DNA from: Cryptomeria japonica
Lineage: Eukaryota; Streptophyta; Pinopsida; Cupressales; Cupressaceae
Length of the DNA: 64,000 nucleotides
NCBI RefSeq assembly: GCF_030272615.1
Contig: NC_081409.1
Location: 26,421,406-26,485,405, forward strand
Direction of reading: 5' to 3'
The position numbers were made by a program, and so were the translations under genes. The notes under the pieces were generated by a model, which was not told the DNA's origin, ran no database searches, and was given only the letters and a program-made list of their open reading frames with translations. Positions 15,712-27,111 of this stretch are shown piece by piece (positions within the stretch are counted from its first letter, which is position 1; every line of letters begins with the position of its first letter).

Positions 15712-17982
15712 TCAAAGAAGTATGTGAGGAACAAAACCACGTGTGAGGAAATAGTCCCCCCCATACGAGAGAAGAAGAGAAGTCAAACTGTGATCCTCCC
15801 TCAATGAAGAATCTGCACCAATGATAGAAGCTCGATGTATGAAGAAACTGCTCCACGAACGTCGAACAACATTCCTCCCCTTAGGAAGAAACAAAACCAA
15901 AGGTGTATCCATGAAGTCTCCCCAATCATGAAGGGAAGATGTATGAAGAAAACTCATGATGAAAAGAATCTCTGAAAACTGCTCAAGTGTCCCCATGTCG
16001 ATGCTGAAAGATACCCCTTCCAAAGATGGTAAACTGTGCCATACTGCTGAAAAAGGAACTCCAACATCTAGTGGAGATGGATGTAGAACAATGTCCAAAG
16101 ACTCATGTGTCTCCTCAAAGAATAAAGAGACCTCCTCCAGCTGCTGTACATAAGTATCCACAATCATGTCAACCTCGAAAGAATGATCATGTAGAGAATG
16201 AACAAGAGGGTCAGAGTGTGCCCTCGCAACAATCGAAGAAGGATCATCTTCATCAAAGAGAAGATGTATGTCATCAATGATGTCTCCCAAATCTGCAATG
16301 TAGGATTCCACAAACAAACCTGCAATATCTGTCATGTAATCATCCCATGAATCTGAAGCTGGAAGACAATGTATATCCTGCTGCACTGAATCACATGAAG
16401 GCAAAACTGTCGCACTATCCACATAATCAGGTGCAATAGGTGATGTGATATCAATATGAGGAGATGAAGTACAAGACTCAAGAATGGGGTTACATGTGAG
16501 AATCCCCAAATTCAAGTGTCCAAAGTTCTCCTCAAAATCTGAATCATCACAATAAGTGTGATCATCATGTGTAGAATCATCATCAGCATCAACAAAATCT
16601 GAAAAGGAGTATAACCGAGATGCATGATCAACCACCCCAGTCGCAATGATAGCTCTAGTCTCCATGTCTCTAATAAAAACTGAGTCAGGTGTGAACTCCA
16701 CAACTCTCTTAGTTGCGCCATGTGTGATTTGATAGATAGAAAGGAGATTGTTTGTCAAGTGGGGTACACACAACACATCATTGAAGGAGTTATCCCCAAT
16801 GTCAATAGATCCTTTCCCAATCACATCCATGTATGTATGATTGCCCATCAAAATCTGTGGCATGGTGCAAGGCTCAAATGTAGAGAACATAGATTGTGAA
16901 GATGCCATATGATGAGAAGCCCCTGAATCTAGAAGCCATCTCTCTGAAGTATGATTTGTTGTAGCACATAGAGCTTGTCCTTTTCTTGTTCCAAAAGAGT
17001 GAGTCTTTCCACTTGTAGAAGCCATGAATGCTTGCCCTTTTCCTTTTGAATGTGAGGAAGTGGAAGTTGATGAATCATCCTTCTTGTAGACTTTAGGCAA
17101 ATCAATGTTATGCTTTTTGATGATATGTGTAAGCTCATCAATCTTCTTAGTATGGCAACGATGTTCCTCATGACCAATCTTTTTACAATAGGCACAAGTA
17201 GGTCTCTCTCTCTTTGGTGAATTATCTTTCTTGGAAGAAGATGAATCTCCTTGTTGTGGAGAAGATTGTGCTTTTTCTTTAGGCTTTGATTGCCATTTCT
17301 TCTTGTTTGAGTTGTCCTTTCCTTGATTTCCTTTGTTTCCTTGAGTTGCTACTAATGCTTGAGACTTAGAAGAAGCCTTAAGAATGCCCATGCTTATCAA
17401 CTTAGTTTGTTCCATCATCAACATTTCATTGAAGGCATCAAATGTAGGCATTTTGTAGCTTGACCCCATTGTCATTCTATGAGTTTGGAAACTAGAAACA
17501 AATGCTGCATATTCTTGTGGAAGCTTCCCTATCAAGTTGAATATCAATTGAGTATCCTTCTTATCAATGCCACAATCTTTGAGTTGTGCCCTCAACTCAT
17601 TTGCCTTAGTGACATAATCTTGTATAGTATCAAAGTTCTTGGGATCTAACATGGTGAGATCACTATCAATTTGATATCCCCTAATCTCATCAACTTGACC
17701 ATACAAGTCTTGAAACTTTTGCCAAGCATCCTTGATTAGAGTGCATTTCTCAATATGAAAAATGAGATCCTTTGATACATACTTTCTTAAGGTACCAATT
17801 GCCATGATATTTTTAGTGAGCCAATCTAAGTGACCAACTGGATCAGCCTTAGGATCAGCTGGAGCAACAATAGTTCCATCAATATAATGAGTGAGTCCTT
17901 TTTCCATAAGTTTACTCCATGCATCAATTTTCCAAGTAGCATAATTATGTGGAGTTAAGAGAGGAAACTTAGAAGAACCCAT
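15712..17982 (-). CDS. copia gag-protease with unknown C-terminal extension
   Basis: A single 756-codon frame starting at the ATG of MGSSKFPLLTPHNYATWK (the frame is open further upstream). Order: a copia gag region (WKIDAWSKLMEKGL, LPQEYAAFVSSF), a Lys/Ser-rich linker, a CCHC knuckle CAYCKKIGHEEHRC of perfect CX2CX4HX4C form, then an aspartic protease region WLLDSGASHHMAS with the catalytic DSGA. It continues to about LCVPHLTNNLLS and SRLYSF, where a full element would go on to integrase. Instead about 290 acidic residues with no motif I recognise follow to the stop. The frame is intact, implying a recent copy or selection. It would form particles and cleave itself but cannot reverse-transcribe. 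Confidence 0.9.
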   Translation of the reverse strand: MGSSKFPLLTPHNYATWKIDAWSKLMEKGLTHYIDGTIVAPADPKADPVGHLDWLTKNIMAIGTLRKYVSKDLIFHIEKCTLIKDAWQKFQDLYGQVDEIRGYQIDSDLTMLDPKNFDTIQDYVTKANELRAQLKDCGIDKKDTQLIFNLIGKLPQEYAAFVSSFQTHRMTMGSSYKMPTFDAFNEMLMMEQTKLISMGILKASSKSQALVATQGNKGNQGKDNSNKKKWQSKPKEKAQSSPQQGDSSSSKKDNSPKRERPTCAYCKKIGHEEHRCHTKKIDELTHIIKKHNIDLPKVYKKDDSSTSTSSHSKGKGQAFMASTSGKTHSFGTRKGQALCATTNHTSERWLLDSGASHHMASSQSMFSTFEPCTMPQILMGNHTYMDVIGKGSIDIGDNSFNDVLCVPHLTNNLLSIYQITHGATKRVVEFTPDSVFIRDMETRAIIATGVVDHASRLYSFSDFVDADDDSTHDDHTYCDDSDFEENFGHLNLGILTCNPILESCTSSPHIDITSPIAPDYVDSATVLPSCDSVQQDIHCLPASDSWDDYMTDIAGLFVESYIADLGDIIDDIHLLFDEDDPSSIVARAHSDPLVHSLHDHSFEVDMIVDTYVQQLEEVSLFFEETHESLDIVLHPSPLDVGVPFSAVWHSLPSLEGVSFSIDMGTLEQFSEILFIMSFLHTSSLHDWGDFMDTPLVLFLPKGRNVVRRSWSSFFIHRASIIGADSSLREDHSLTSLLLSYGGDYFLTRGFVPHILL

Positions 17983-18639
17983 AGCAGCAAAAAGGAAAGA
18001 ACACAAGAGCACAAGAGCACAAGAGACACCCCCCAAATTCAATCAATCAAAGTACCCCCCCAAAAGTGATGATTTTGGCACTTTATACTTAGTGCGATTA
18101 CAATGAGCCACTTGCAAAACAAGGCAAAGTGGGCTTATGATGCAAATTTTACAACTTCTCAAATGAGATACAAGAGACCTCAATCAATAGTGCAATGAAT
18201 CTAACTGAGATTCAAGCAAATATGCAAGTACCAAGAGAGCCAAAAATGGCCTAGATCGGAAGGTACAATTTCTACTTACAATGACATCAATCTGATAGCA
18301 TCATGTGAAAGTAGATGAAAAAATACGCACTTTCAAAAAAAATGGCACCTGAAAAGGAGGTCGGATGACCCCAAACGAAGCCTCTGAAGTTGCAAAAACT
18401 AGGATTACTCAGGGACAGTCACCAAAAACTGCATTTTCTGAAAAATCCGTGCATCAAAATCAAAAAATTCTTTCACCACTGCGGACAAAATTATAGCCCA
18501 TTTCAAAAAAAATTGCACCAAAAAAGGAGCAAAATTGAGCAAGTTATGGCCATTTGAAGTTGAACTGCAAAATCAAAAATGCAAATGAGAGGGGGTCAAA
18601 AAAATTTCAAACCCTGATGATGTGGCGCTGACGTCATCA

Positions 18640-19330
18640 ATCCACTGGGTTAAATTTGACGGCCGTATGACCGTCGCCAAAACTTCGCTGCCTGGCTGAC
18701 TGTGCGTCAGTACCGTACGGACGGATTACGTGGCAAAGCGGGGCTGGTGTTCCGTACTGTACGGAAATGATGATGTGGCAGGGTGACGTGGCTGTTGATG
18801 TGGCAATCCGTACTGCTGACCGGGCGATGATGTGGTCGTACGGATTTGGGCGTGTCTTGCCACGTGGCGCTGAGTTGGCAAGAGTCGGTCACAGGTGGAG
18901 AAGCCGAGGAGCGGCGGAGCTGGAGCGAGCACCCGGAAGCGGCGCCGGAGGCCGCCGGGACGAGGCGGAAGCTGCCGGGGACGAGCGCTGCAGACGGGAG
19001 ATGGACGCGGTTCGGGCGGCGGCGAGGAGCGGGAGGTGTCGGGCGCCGCAGCCAGTGTGGGACGGGAGGCGCCGCTCGCGGGAGTTCCTGGAGCGGTGGC
19101 GTGGCAACAGCACCGGAGGGCGGCGGAGCCGAAGGCGGAGATGCGGCGTTGAGCGTGTGCGGCGGCGGACAGACGGCGCTGCACGGGCAGAAGAGGACAC
19201 GGCTCAGACGGGCGGAGCCGGTGAGACGCGGCCGGGATGTACAGTCGGGCGCCGGCGAGAGCTGACAGACGGCGCACGGTACTGTTAGCCGGGTACGATC
19301 TCTGCCTGCGTCCTACGAAAAGATAGGTAC
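18640..19330. other. GC-rich leader block with CGTACGG motifs
   Basis: Strikingly GC- and CpG-rich DNA in an AT-rich window, lying between the primer site and gag of the copia element, hence its 5' leader. CCGTACGG-like palindromes recur near 18,712, 18,754, 18,837 and 19,330. Long frames are open on both strands only because stop codons are rare in such DNA; I see no protein family in them. Confidence 0.75.
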
Positions 19331-19379
19331 GTACGGAGAAACCTGCGGTCACGGGTCACGGGGGGGTCTGCGGACCCCC

Positions 19380-19520
19380 CAAAAAATGTATTTTTTTAAT
19401 TTTTTTTGCTTTTTTTTTTTTGAATTTTTTTGAATTTTTTTTTATTTTCAATTTTTCGAAAAACAATTTTCAGAAACAAAAAATTAAAAAAAAAAAATTT
19501 CGAAAAAATAGAGGGATATT
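19380..19520. repeat. poly-A/T low-complexity tract
   Basis: Runs of T then A around short GAATTTTTT motifs, directly after a stretch of seven C at the edge of the GC-rich leader. Confidence 0.7.
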
Positions 19521-19728
19521 CGAAAAATCCGTACGATAAGCAAAATTGGGGAAAAAAATTTTCCTCACCAAAATAGGCCAACTTTATAACCAAAATTCAT
19601 GGAAACGGCCTTCCGGACGCAATGGCGAGGTCGGATCTAGTCTAGGACGCCTCCAAATGACGATGCTCCTCAGATCTGCCTCTTGACGTCACAATAATGC
19701 CTCTTCAAGACGAATCAATGAGACTCCA

Positions 19729-19743
19729 ATAGCTCTGATACCA
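19729..19743 (-). promoter_or_regulatory. primer-binding site, initiator Met tRNA type
   Basis: Reads TGGTATCAGAGCTAT on the minus strand immediately inside the 5' LTR. This is the usual copia primer site complementary to the 3' end of plant initiator-Met tRNA. Confidence 0.9.
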
Positions 19744-20238
19744 TGTTGGATTTTGCCAAGATCAAGAAGTCATTGAAATGTACAAGATAGAGACATAATA
19801 TGAGACAAGAATAAACTGTATTCTCATTAATAGAAAAATGATCAACAATCAACTAGATTATCTAGTTACATATAATGTAGATGAGCCTGCTTATATAGGC
19901 AAGGCTAGGGATATGTATGAGCACACAAATATGACATGTGGCTCAATAAGAAACAAGGGTAGGTAGGAAATAGGTGTGGGTAGGTAGGAGAAATAATATA
20001 ATATTCCACATGAGGTGGATCACCCACCGAAGGTGGAATTATCACTCCACAATAAGTGGATATGATAGTGTAATAACAAGATCAACACCATAAGAGGTGG
20101 AATTCCTCCTACACACACTATCCCAATGTGGCACAAACACCCAAGTGTCTCATATCCAAACTACTATGAAATGCATTATCCTAAGTAAACTTAAGTAAGT
20201 GTAATAATATCCATAATGAATAATTATTTACACCAACA
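19744..20238 (-). repeat. 5' LTR of non-autonomous copia element
   Basis: A 495-bp LTR, followed by the right copy of the CTTTT target duplication. In the element's own orientation it carries the promoter. Confidence 0.95.
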
Positions 20239-20399
20239 CTTTTGAGTAGCTCTTTTAATCGACTTATGGCAGTCAAAATTGGGTTTGTGGAGAACTTAAA
20301 GAATAGATCTTTCTTCTAATGAAAATTTTAGGTTAGATAAAGTTTGGCCTTTGTGCCCAAAAAAATGATGGCAAATAACTACATTTTGACATTTGACAG

Positions 20400-20779
20400 G
20401 GTTTGCTTATGCTTCCTCTCAACAAAGCGTATTGGAGCTGAAGAGCCGAGAAGAGTTTGAGAATTGTGATGTGAGCAATTCAATCAAGCTATATGATGGA
20501 GGGCTTGATGCAGTCCCACTCATTGAAATGGGTGACAGATATTTTACCAATGGAAATGCAGAAGACTGTCAACGTGGAATGAAAGTGCACATTAATGTTT
20601 TATCTGATGGACTCGACAATGGCCAATCTAACAATTTCGATGTAGTTTCAGATGGGCTTGACAATGTGGCCAAAGATTTGGGTTTAGATTTATTATCAGA
20701 TGGAATGGAGCATTATATTGCTGCTTCTGCTGGTGATGATTCGATGGAGGAGGGGGCAATAAAGGAGGTAATTGCTTAA
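20400..20779 (+). CDS. ENODL: early nodulin-like phytocyanin, exon 2
   Basis: Begins at the acceptor tttgacag (AG at 20398-20399). Joined in phase 1 to exon 1 it continues the cupredoxin fold: FAYASSQQSVLELKSREEF, ENCDVSNSIKLYDGGL, then GDRYFTNGNAEDCQRGMKV. The two disulfide cysteines (ENC, EDC) are present. Both copper-ligand histidines of true phytocyanins are replaced (QQSV in place of HSV; AED in place of the HC region), as in early nodulin-like proteins, which do not bind type-1 copper. After the domain the protein has three SDGLDN/SDGME units and an acidic end. It lacks the Pro/Ser-rich stretch and hydrophobic GPI signal usual in the family. Stop at 20777-20779. Confidence 0.85.
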
Positions 20780-20956
20780 GGGCCCACATCATTACGAAGG
20801 CAATTATCTAATTGCCCTCCATCAATTCTCATAAACCTCACACTCTCCATTTGTGGCACTGTTATCACCATGCTTATCTATGCCATGCTTTAGCTTATCA
20901 ACTCTTTGTTTGATTAAGAACATATATATATATATATATGTATGTATCTTGTACAA

Positions 20957-21195
20957 CATTTGCCAGCATCCTCCCTGCGTGTGCCAAAATAGGAGCTTTG
21001 GAACAAGGTATGGACATCCATCAAAGCATAATCGAAGGGGGTTTTTTGTCAGAAATTAGTTGCAAATGCTCCAATAACAAAAATCGCAAAATGGGGTAGC
21101 ATACACACGGCATGTGAACTGTATGATGGAATACCTCAAAGAGATGTCATTTCATGGAATTTTAAGATCGCAGGATATGCACAAAATGGATTAAT
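20957..21195 (+). pseudogene. pentatricopeptide-repeat (PPR) protein fragment
   Basis: Translates to SILPACAKIGALEQGMDIHQ in one stretch and, after a stop and a short shift, to ELYDGIPQRDVISWNFKIAG followed by YAQNG. These are hallmark phrases of plant PLS-class PPR proteins, which bind organelle RNAs. Only about two repeats survive, with a stop and a small disruption near 21,098, so it is a relic. It lies 180 bp after the phytocyanin gene on the same strand. Confidence 0.8.
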
Positions 21196-21524
21196 TTGCA
21201 AAAAAAAACCAGTTGCCCTTGATTGCGAAAAAAAATTAGTTGCCCTTCATTGAAAAACAAAGAGTTCCTTTGATTGCAAAAAAAACCTTACCTTGCTTGT
21301 GCAGAGATTGCTCCGGTGGGGGGGGGCAGGGAGGCAAGACGGTCGCCGCTTGTTTCGATTTGCTTTGAAAATGAAAATGCGTTGTGTTTTTTTTTTTTAA
21401 TAAAATGCCTGAGGTCGTTAGAATTCCGATGAACACGGGCATTTTTTTTTTAAAAAAATCAAATTTTCACACAATGCTCCTTGTCCATTGGAAACCTCTA
21501 TCAGAATTTGACCCCAAATGTATT

Positions 21525-21735
21525 AGTGGCCCCACCGTGGTTTTTCCCTTTACAGGGTTTTCCACGTATAAATCTTCGTGTTATGGTGTTGCTTTTCATT
21601 GTGTTATTTGGTGTATGCATTCTAATTTTATTTATTGTTAACTAGTCAATAAGGAATAAGTTCAAAACTGACTTTATTGGTAGAACAATGATTCACCCCC
21701 CCTCTCAATGTTCTTGGATTCCAACATGTTGGACT
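21525..21735 (+). repeat. copia LTR relic
   Basis: Contains GGGTTTTCCACGTATAAATC and ATTCACCCCCCCTCTCA, which match the LTR at 60,380-60,590 and, inverted, the LTR at 33,300-33,660. It is a decayed fragment of the same LTR family. Confidence 0.65.
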
Positions 21736-23370
21736 ATTATGATTGGGGGTTTATTACCCTTCCTGGTTTAATGTGCTCCCATGTTTGAACCTTTTTCATT
21801 AATGTTGTTGGCATTTATGCCATGTACCTTGTGATATAAACTCTTCTCTAGGCCCTTGTTCTTTTAGCGTGCTTGTGAGCTTTGTGTTTCTGTTGGGCTA
21901 ATTTTCTTGTGGGTCTAGACTATTTACATTCATGTTGGGGATGAGGTTACCCATTTGTGACCTTATCTAGTTCAAGATAGGCTAAGGAACCACTTTGCAA
22001 CCCTTAACTACAACTCACCTATCAAAAAATAAATAAATTTAAAACTTGCTTAATTCTTTTCTATGAATAATTTTTGACACATGTATGATAATATTGGAGT
22101 AAACAAGGTGAAATGAAAAATGAAACGATAAAAATAATAGTTGAAATAAATAAAATTAATTGATTTCTTGCCTAAAATAATGTGTCTAAGAATAATATAT
22201 GGTGAATGGGTTCTAGATTCTCTTTACATATAACATCTAATGATATATTTTATTAATTTGAAAGAAAGTGATACATGAAGATTGGATTAGGAGATAATAA
22301 ATCTCATGAAAGTTCAGGAAAAGTTACTATTATAATTTTAAAAAGGGAGAGATAAAGCATATCAACGAAATGCTATTGGTTCAAAGATTCATGAAGAACT
22401 TTTAGTTGGTTTGGTTAGAGTTAGACTAAAACTATCAAGTGATTTTGATAGAAATGAGTGCATAAAATGAGACAAATTAAAAAAAAATGCACTTATTACA
22501 AGATCCAAGATGGCACATGATGGGATATTTCCTCTATACTTTATTCGCATTAAGGATCAATCAAATAAAGGATAGTAGAATATTGCACTGGGAATCTAAT
22601 GTATTAATTTTTCAAGAGATTAAAAATGGTTTAAGGTATACCTTTCATTGTTCAAAATACAAAATAAGTTTACAAAATATATATTATTAGAATATAACAT
22701 AGATTTACCTTTCTTATTGGTAAATTTATAAAAGTTAAGTAACATCTTGAGATAATTTAGATATATTTTTATGGTCTTACATGAAATTTTTTCTTTGAAC
22801 AATGTTAATGTATTTGATAACCTTAATTGATGATTACTCTTAAAACACTGACAAGTAATGAAAGTGATAAGGTCAAATAATTGAGGTAAGTATGAATTAA
22901 ATCATTTTCTATTTTTTTTTCTAAAACTAATAGAATTGAGAGTGAATTCATTACTTTATACACTCCACAACAAAATAAATTTATTGTAAAGAAGAATAGG
23001 ATAATTATTGAAATGGAAAGAATTGTTATGAAAGAGAAGAATTTTGATATAACATATTAGGAAGAAGTAGTTTGTATAATTGTACATATCTTCTAAATAA
23101 AATTGCATATAAGTAGTGAAACAAATAACTCTTCGACAAGTATGATTTAGATTTAATTCACGTAGTTGATGATTTTAAGATATTAAGATGTTTTGTTTAT
23201 CCACACATATTGAAGACAAAAGAGTCTAAGTTAGTTGATAAATTTCTAAAATATAATTTCAATGATTATAGATCTAATAATAAAACATAAGTATTTTACA
23301 TAGAATAGGAAAAATATTTGTAATAAACAGAAATATGTTATTTAATGAAACAATAGAACATACCAATCAA
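21736..23370. other. no recognisable feature
   Basis: AT-rich; only short frames in all phases and no motif or repeat that I can name. Confidence 0.4.
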
Positions 23371-23475
23371 AATGAACTTCTTCAACGATCAAACCATACA
23401 AAAAGCATGAACTTCTTCAACGATCAAACTGTACAAGATGCGTGAACTTATTCAACGATCAAACCATTGAAAATG
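23371..23475. repeat. three tandem repeats of about 36 bp
   Basis: Three copies of a unit containing CTTCTTCAACGATCAAACC, at about 23,379, 23,413 and 23,449. Confidence 0.75.
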
Positions 23476-24399
23476 CGTGAAAAATGAATCAACTGTTATA
23501 ACACTTTTCCCCCTTTAAATCACGGTTGCAAACTTGTGAACTGTAGCGGCATCTTCTACGTATAGAGAAGCCCATTATATTATAAGCGTCTTGCTCGTCA
23601 GTAATTAACAGAGCGGGTGAAGGATAGTTCGATGTTGAGGTTAGAAGACAATTCCATTTTGGTCGTATTCCTGAAAACGTTGATTAGAGGAAGAAAGGCT
23701 CTGTTAGACAGTCAAAGAGCAGAGATGTAGTAAGTATAATAGGACCTCTTTTCCTCCAATCTACGTTCTCAGGAAAATTGTCGCATGTTTCCAAACTCCC
23801 CAGAGGCTCAGGTCTTAAACATCACTGCCTTTTCTTCACCTGGTAAGTTATCTCAGACCATTCTGTGACAATCCACCTTTCTGAAAAATGCGATTTCTTT
23901 CTTTTTGGGATTAGTACAACGCTGAAAAATGACTTTGTTTCAATGCAATATATAATGAATTAGTCTTTCTCAATGCCATATACAATAAATACATTTGGAC
24001 TGTATTGGACTGTAGTCAATTTATTATTATTTTGATTAATAAACTTGGTGAGATTAGGAATTTATCCATACTGGAATGGTAAAAAGTGTTTCTTAAACTT
24101 TTTGGCATCTACTGGTTAAATTTCATCATGTATGGTAGCAGGGCGAGTAGGATTCTGTTCTAGAATTTTCAACATGATATTTAAGGCAATATGATTCAGT
24201 GTATAGATAGGAAATTCCATGCTCTGTTTGACTGGGTCTGAGACTGATTCAAATTGATCTCCTGTTGTTGCTTTCTGGTCCTAAACCCACACTGTATCAG
24301 TCATTGCTAATACAACGAGAAGAATGGGTATGATCAGGATTAAATTGGGAAAATATTGAAATCTAATTTTCAAAATTTTCTATGTTTTAGTAAATTGCA

Positions 24400-24860
24400 A
24401 TTTTGAAGGTCTTCGGTGCATTTTTGGACAAATGTTGGGCGCGGAAACATGAAGAGATATCTTCGATGTTTCCGAAATTTGGTTCTAGATTATTTGAATA
24501 CCTTTCCAACGCATCAAACGGTTTGTAATTCGGAGCTAGGATGAGAAAGTTATGCCTTCTCAAAGTGGACTAAATTTTATATTTAGTTTTTTTGATAATT
24601 TTGATAGTTTTAGTAGTTTAATTGTAATAAACATTATGGTGACTCTTCGTTTCAATTCCAAGGGATTTGTGTGACCCTTGGGATACATTCGACTTGTATA
24701 AACTCCAATTTTGAATAGAATGGAGACAGTTTTTGGTTTGCAATCTTCTTGTTGTCAATTTTTGTGTTGAAATCTACAATACCGCAGGTATCACACCAGG
24801 TATTGTAATCTGGTTTTCATAAATCAGATCAGGGTATCAGAGGAATTCCTCTTCCTATTA
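24400..24860 (+). repeat. possible retroelement leader relic
   Basis: The segment ends in ATCAGGGTATCAGAGG, a degenerate initiator-Met primer site, preceded by sequence resembling an LTR transcript end (CAATACCGCAGGTATCACACC at its join). No partner LTR or gag was found. Confidence 0.3.
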
Positions 24861-27105
24861 ATCAAGGAGGGAAAGCATTTCTTTGAGCCCCACAAATTCC
24901 TAACTAGCCAAGGAATACCAGTGTTTTGAAAAATATTTAGAGATATCTTTTGCAAATAAAATTTGTAGCTGTGTTGTTGAAGTGCAAATTTCAAACATAG
25001 AAAACTCGTCAGGTTTTCCTTTGGCAGGGAATTAAAAATTATGCTTGTGCAAAGATCATGATTGCTTTGAAATTATATACTTCAAACCTTACTAACATTA
25101 TGCAATGCACGCCATTAGCCAAAAAACGGCACAGTCCCTGCAAATACAATACAGTGAAAAGAAATTGAAAATATTAGGACAGATTAGGAATGGGACTAAG
25201 AGTGCAGAACTCATACTCTTTGTCAACAGCTTTCAGGAAGAATCTGATCTGCTACCAGTAGCTTTTGTTTGCTGGCTAAGTCTGATGTTGTCATCTAGGT
25301 AGTGATCTGGGCTAAAAGGATCTGTTGGCTCGTTGAGTTCTATTGGAGCTAGATACAGCAAAAAACTCTGCTTAAGACAAGCCCTCCTAATATCTGTGGT
25401 TGAAACTCTTTCAGACGAGGTCAACATCTATGGTGATATGGCCTTTACCCTGGGATTTTGACAATGTTGCATTCACCTCTCAGTTATTAGGATTTAACAA
25501 TAGGTGGTGGTCTACATAAATGAAATGTGTAGATCTAGTGCCAATCAGGTGACCTTGTGAGAATGTAATCAATCTCTGCATACTTGGAGATCTTTGTGGT
25601 GTATAGTGCCTAAATTTGAAGTTTGCAACCTCTTGGGGAAACAAAGAAAGTATCTTCTAGATACATATCGGAGCACACTAATAGAGTCCCCACAAATTCC
25701 TTAATAGATACTAAAAGCTTGATGTAGGTGATAGCTTGAACTCCTGGGTGATCATTAGCATTAGATGCGATCTTCTACTCAGCTGTAGCCTTCTTAGCCT
25801 AGCATCATTTTGAATATCAAGTCGGCATCTCCACAGCCAAGCTTTGAAGTTAAGCATTGGATTGTTGATGATTATGTGCCAGGCAAATGTTTCCAGTTTC
25901 CCAATCCTAGACCCCTAATTTGTTTGAGTAGATACTACAAGCTTGAGTTACCACCCATCCAACTAAGCAGGACAAACCCTCTTTCTAGGTACACAGAATA
26001 GAGACAAGTGGCCTTCTAAGATTCAATGTGATGAAGTAGTTCTTCAGACAACCGTGTCTAATTCTGGGATGACCAAGATGTCTTGGCCTTTAAAAGCCTA
26101 TACATATTCTGCTATTTGAGAAATCCCACAGAAAAAAATTGACCTCAAGCCTCGGACATCTTAATGAATGTGGGTTAGCTTTAAAACAAACAGTACAATT
26201 CTAAAGTTCGATTCCTTTTAATATCTTCATTTTGCCGCACAAAATGGGTTTCAATCAATTACATGAAGTGACAAATTTGTCTATACCTTTTAATGTACTA
26301 TTTGGCACTCCTTTCTAAATGATCATTTATTTGCAGAATACATTTCTTCTACAAATATTGCTATTTAGGGGCAGGTAATTTTAGGGGACTAATTGAAGTT
26401 TTAATTTTATAATGAGCACACTATTAATTTTGCAAAAGGGATTGTAAAGATAAATGACAATTAAGGTGTAGAAACTGAGAGCATAAGCATAATTTCATCT
26501 GTGCAGGTATTTAGGCTATTGTGCATGGCGAGGTGTTTTTTATTATTCCAAGATGATTCACCTGAGATGATTGCTACCCTTAAGAAAGTTTACCCTGATC
26601 TTGGCAAATGTTTGTATTTTGATCTTGCCAAGTGAAGTCATTCTGTGATTTTTGAGTTGCATGGTAAAAGGCTTAACTGACTTCGGTATGTCACTCAACC
26701 TGAACCTCATATGAAGGTATATATGTGCCTTTGATGTTTTAACAACCATTTCTGCATTTTTGTTTTTGTCAGGTGACTAATAAAAAAATGTGATTATGTC
26801 TTGGAGATCCTACAGTACAAAGTTTCCCAATTTGATTTTCATTCTAGTACAGGCTATTTAATTTTTTCTTCACTAACGAGATCTACTTAGGAAAAAATGA
26901 TTTGACACAGTGTTAAATTGACAATATTTTTGTTAATCATCATGAATGACTCTTTAGCCGTTGTGACTATAACTTTCTGTAACGAACAGCCTGTTCATTT
27001 TGTCCACTCTTATTCTTACAATATATTGCTTGGAATGATATACATATATTTCCAAAATAAAGAATATCTTCTGAACAAAGCCCTTAACTTTAAAAATTCT
27101 TGCTA
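24861..27105. other. no gene recognised
   Basis: Contains open stretches up to about 65 codons (25,105-25,302; 25,810-26,001) with no family I recognise. If the glyoxalase exon at 27.1 kb belongs to a live gene, earlier exons should lie here, but I could not identify them. Confidence 0.35.
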
Positions 27106-27111
27106 GTTTTT

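Larger units (their letters stand above)
14995..20238 (-). mobile_element. non-autonomous Ty1/copia element in phytocyanin intron
   Basis: Complete insertion: two 495-bp LTRs (TGTTGG...CCAACA), the 5-bp target duplication CTTTT at 14990-14994 and 20239-20243, a primer-binding site TGGTATCAGAGC next to the right LTR, and a polypurine tract TTAAGGGGGGG next to the left LTR, both read on the minus strand. The 4.25-kb interior has a gag-protease frame but no integrase or reverse transcriptase, so mobility would need enzymes supplied by a relative. The LTRs differ at four positions in 495, so insertion is fairly recent. Confidence 0.95.

Noticed and set aside
15539-15856. 105-codon minus-strand frame overlapping the end of gag-protease
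   Set aside because: Out of frame with the long gag-protease reading frame and without any motif.
18726-19352. Long open frames on both strands (up to 208 codons) in the GC-rich block
   Set aside because: Several overlapping frames are open at once because stops are rare in GC-rich DNA. None shows a protein motif, and the block is the leader of a retroelement.
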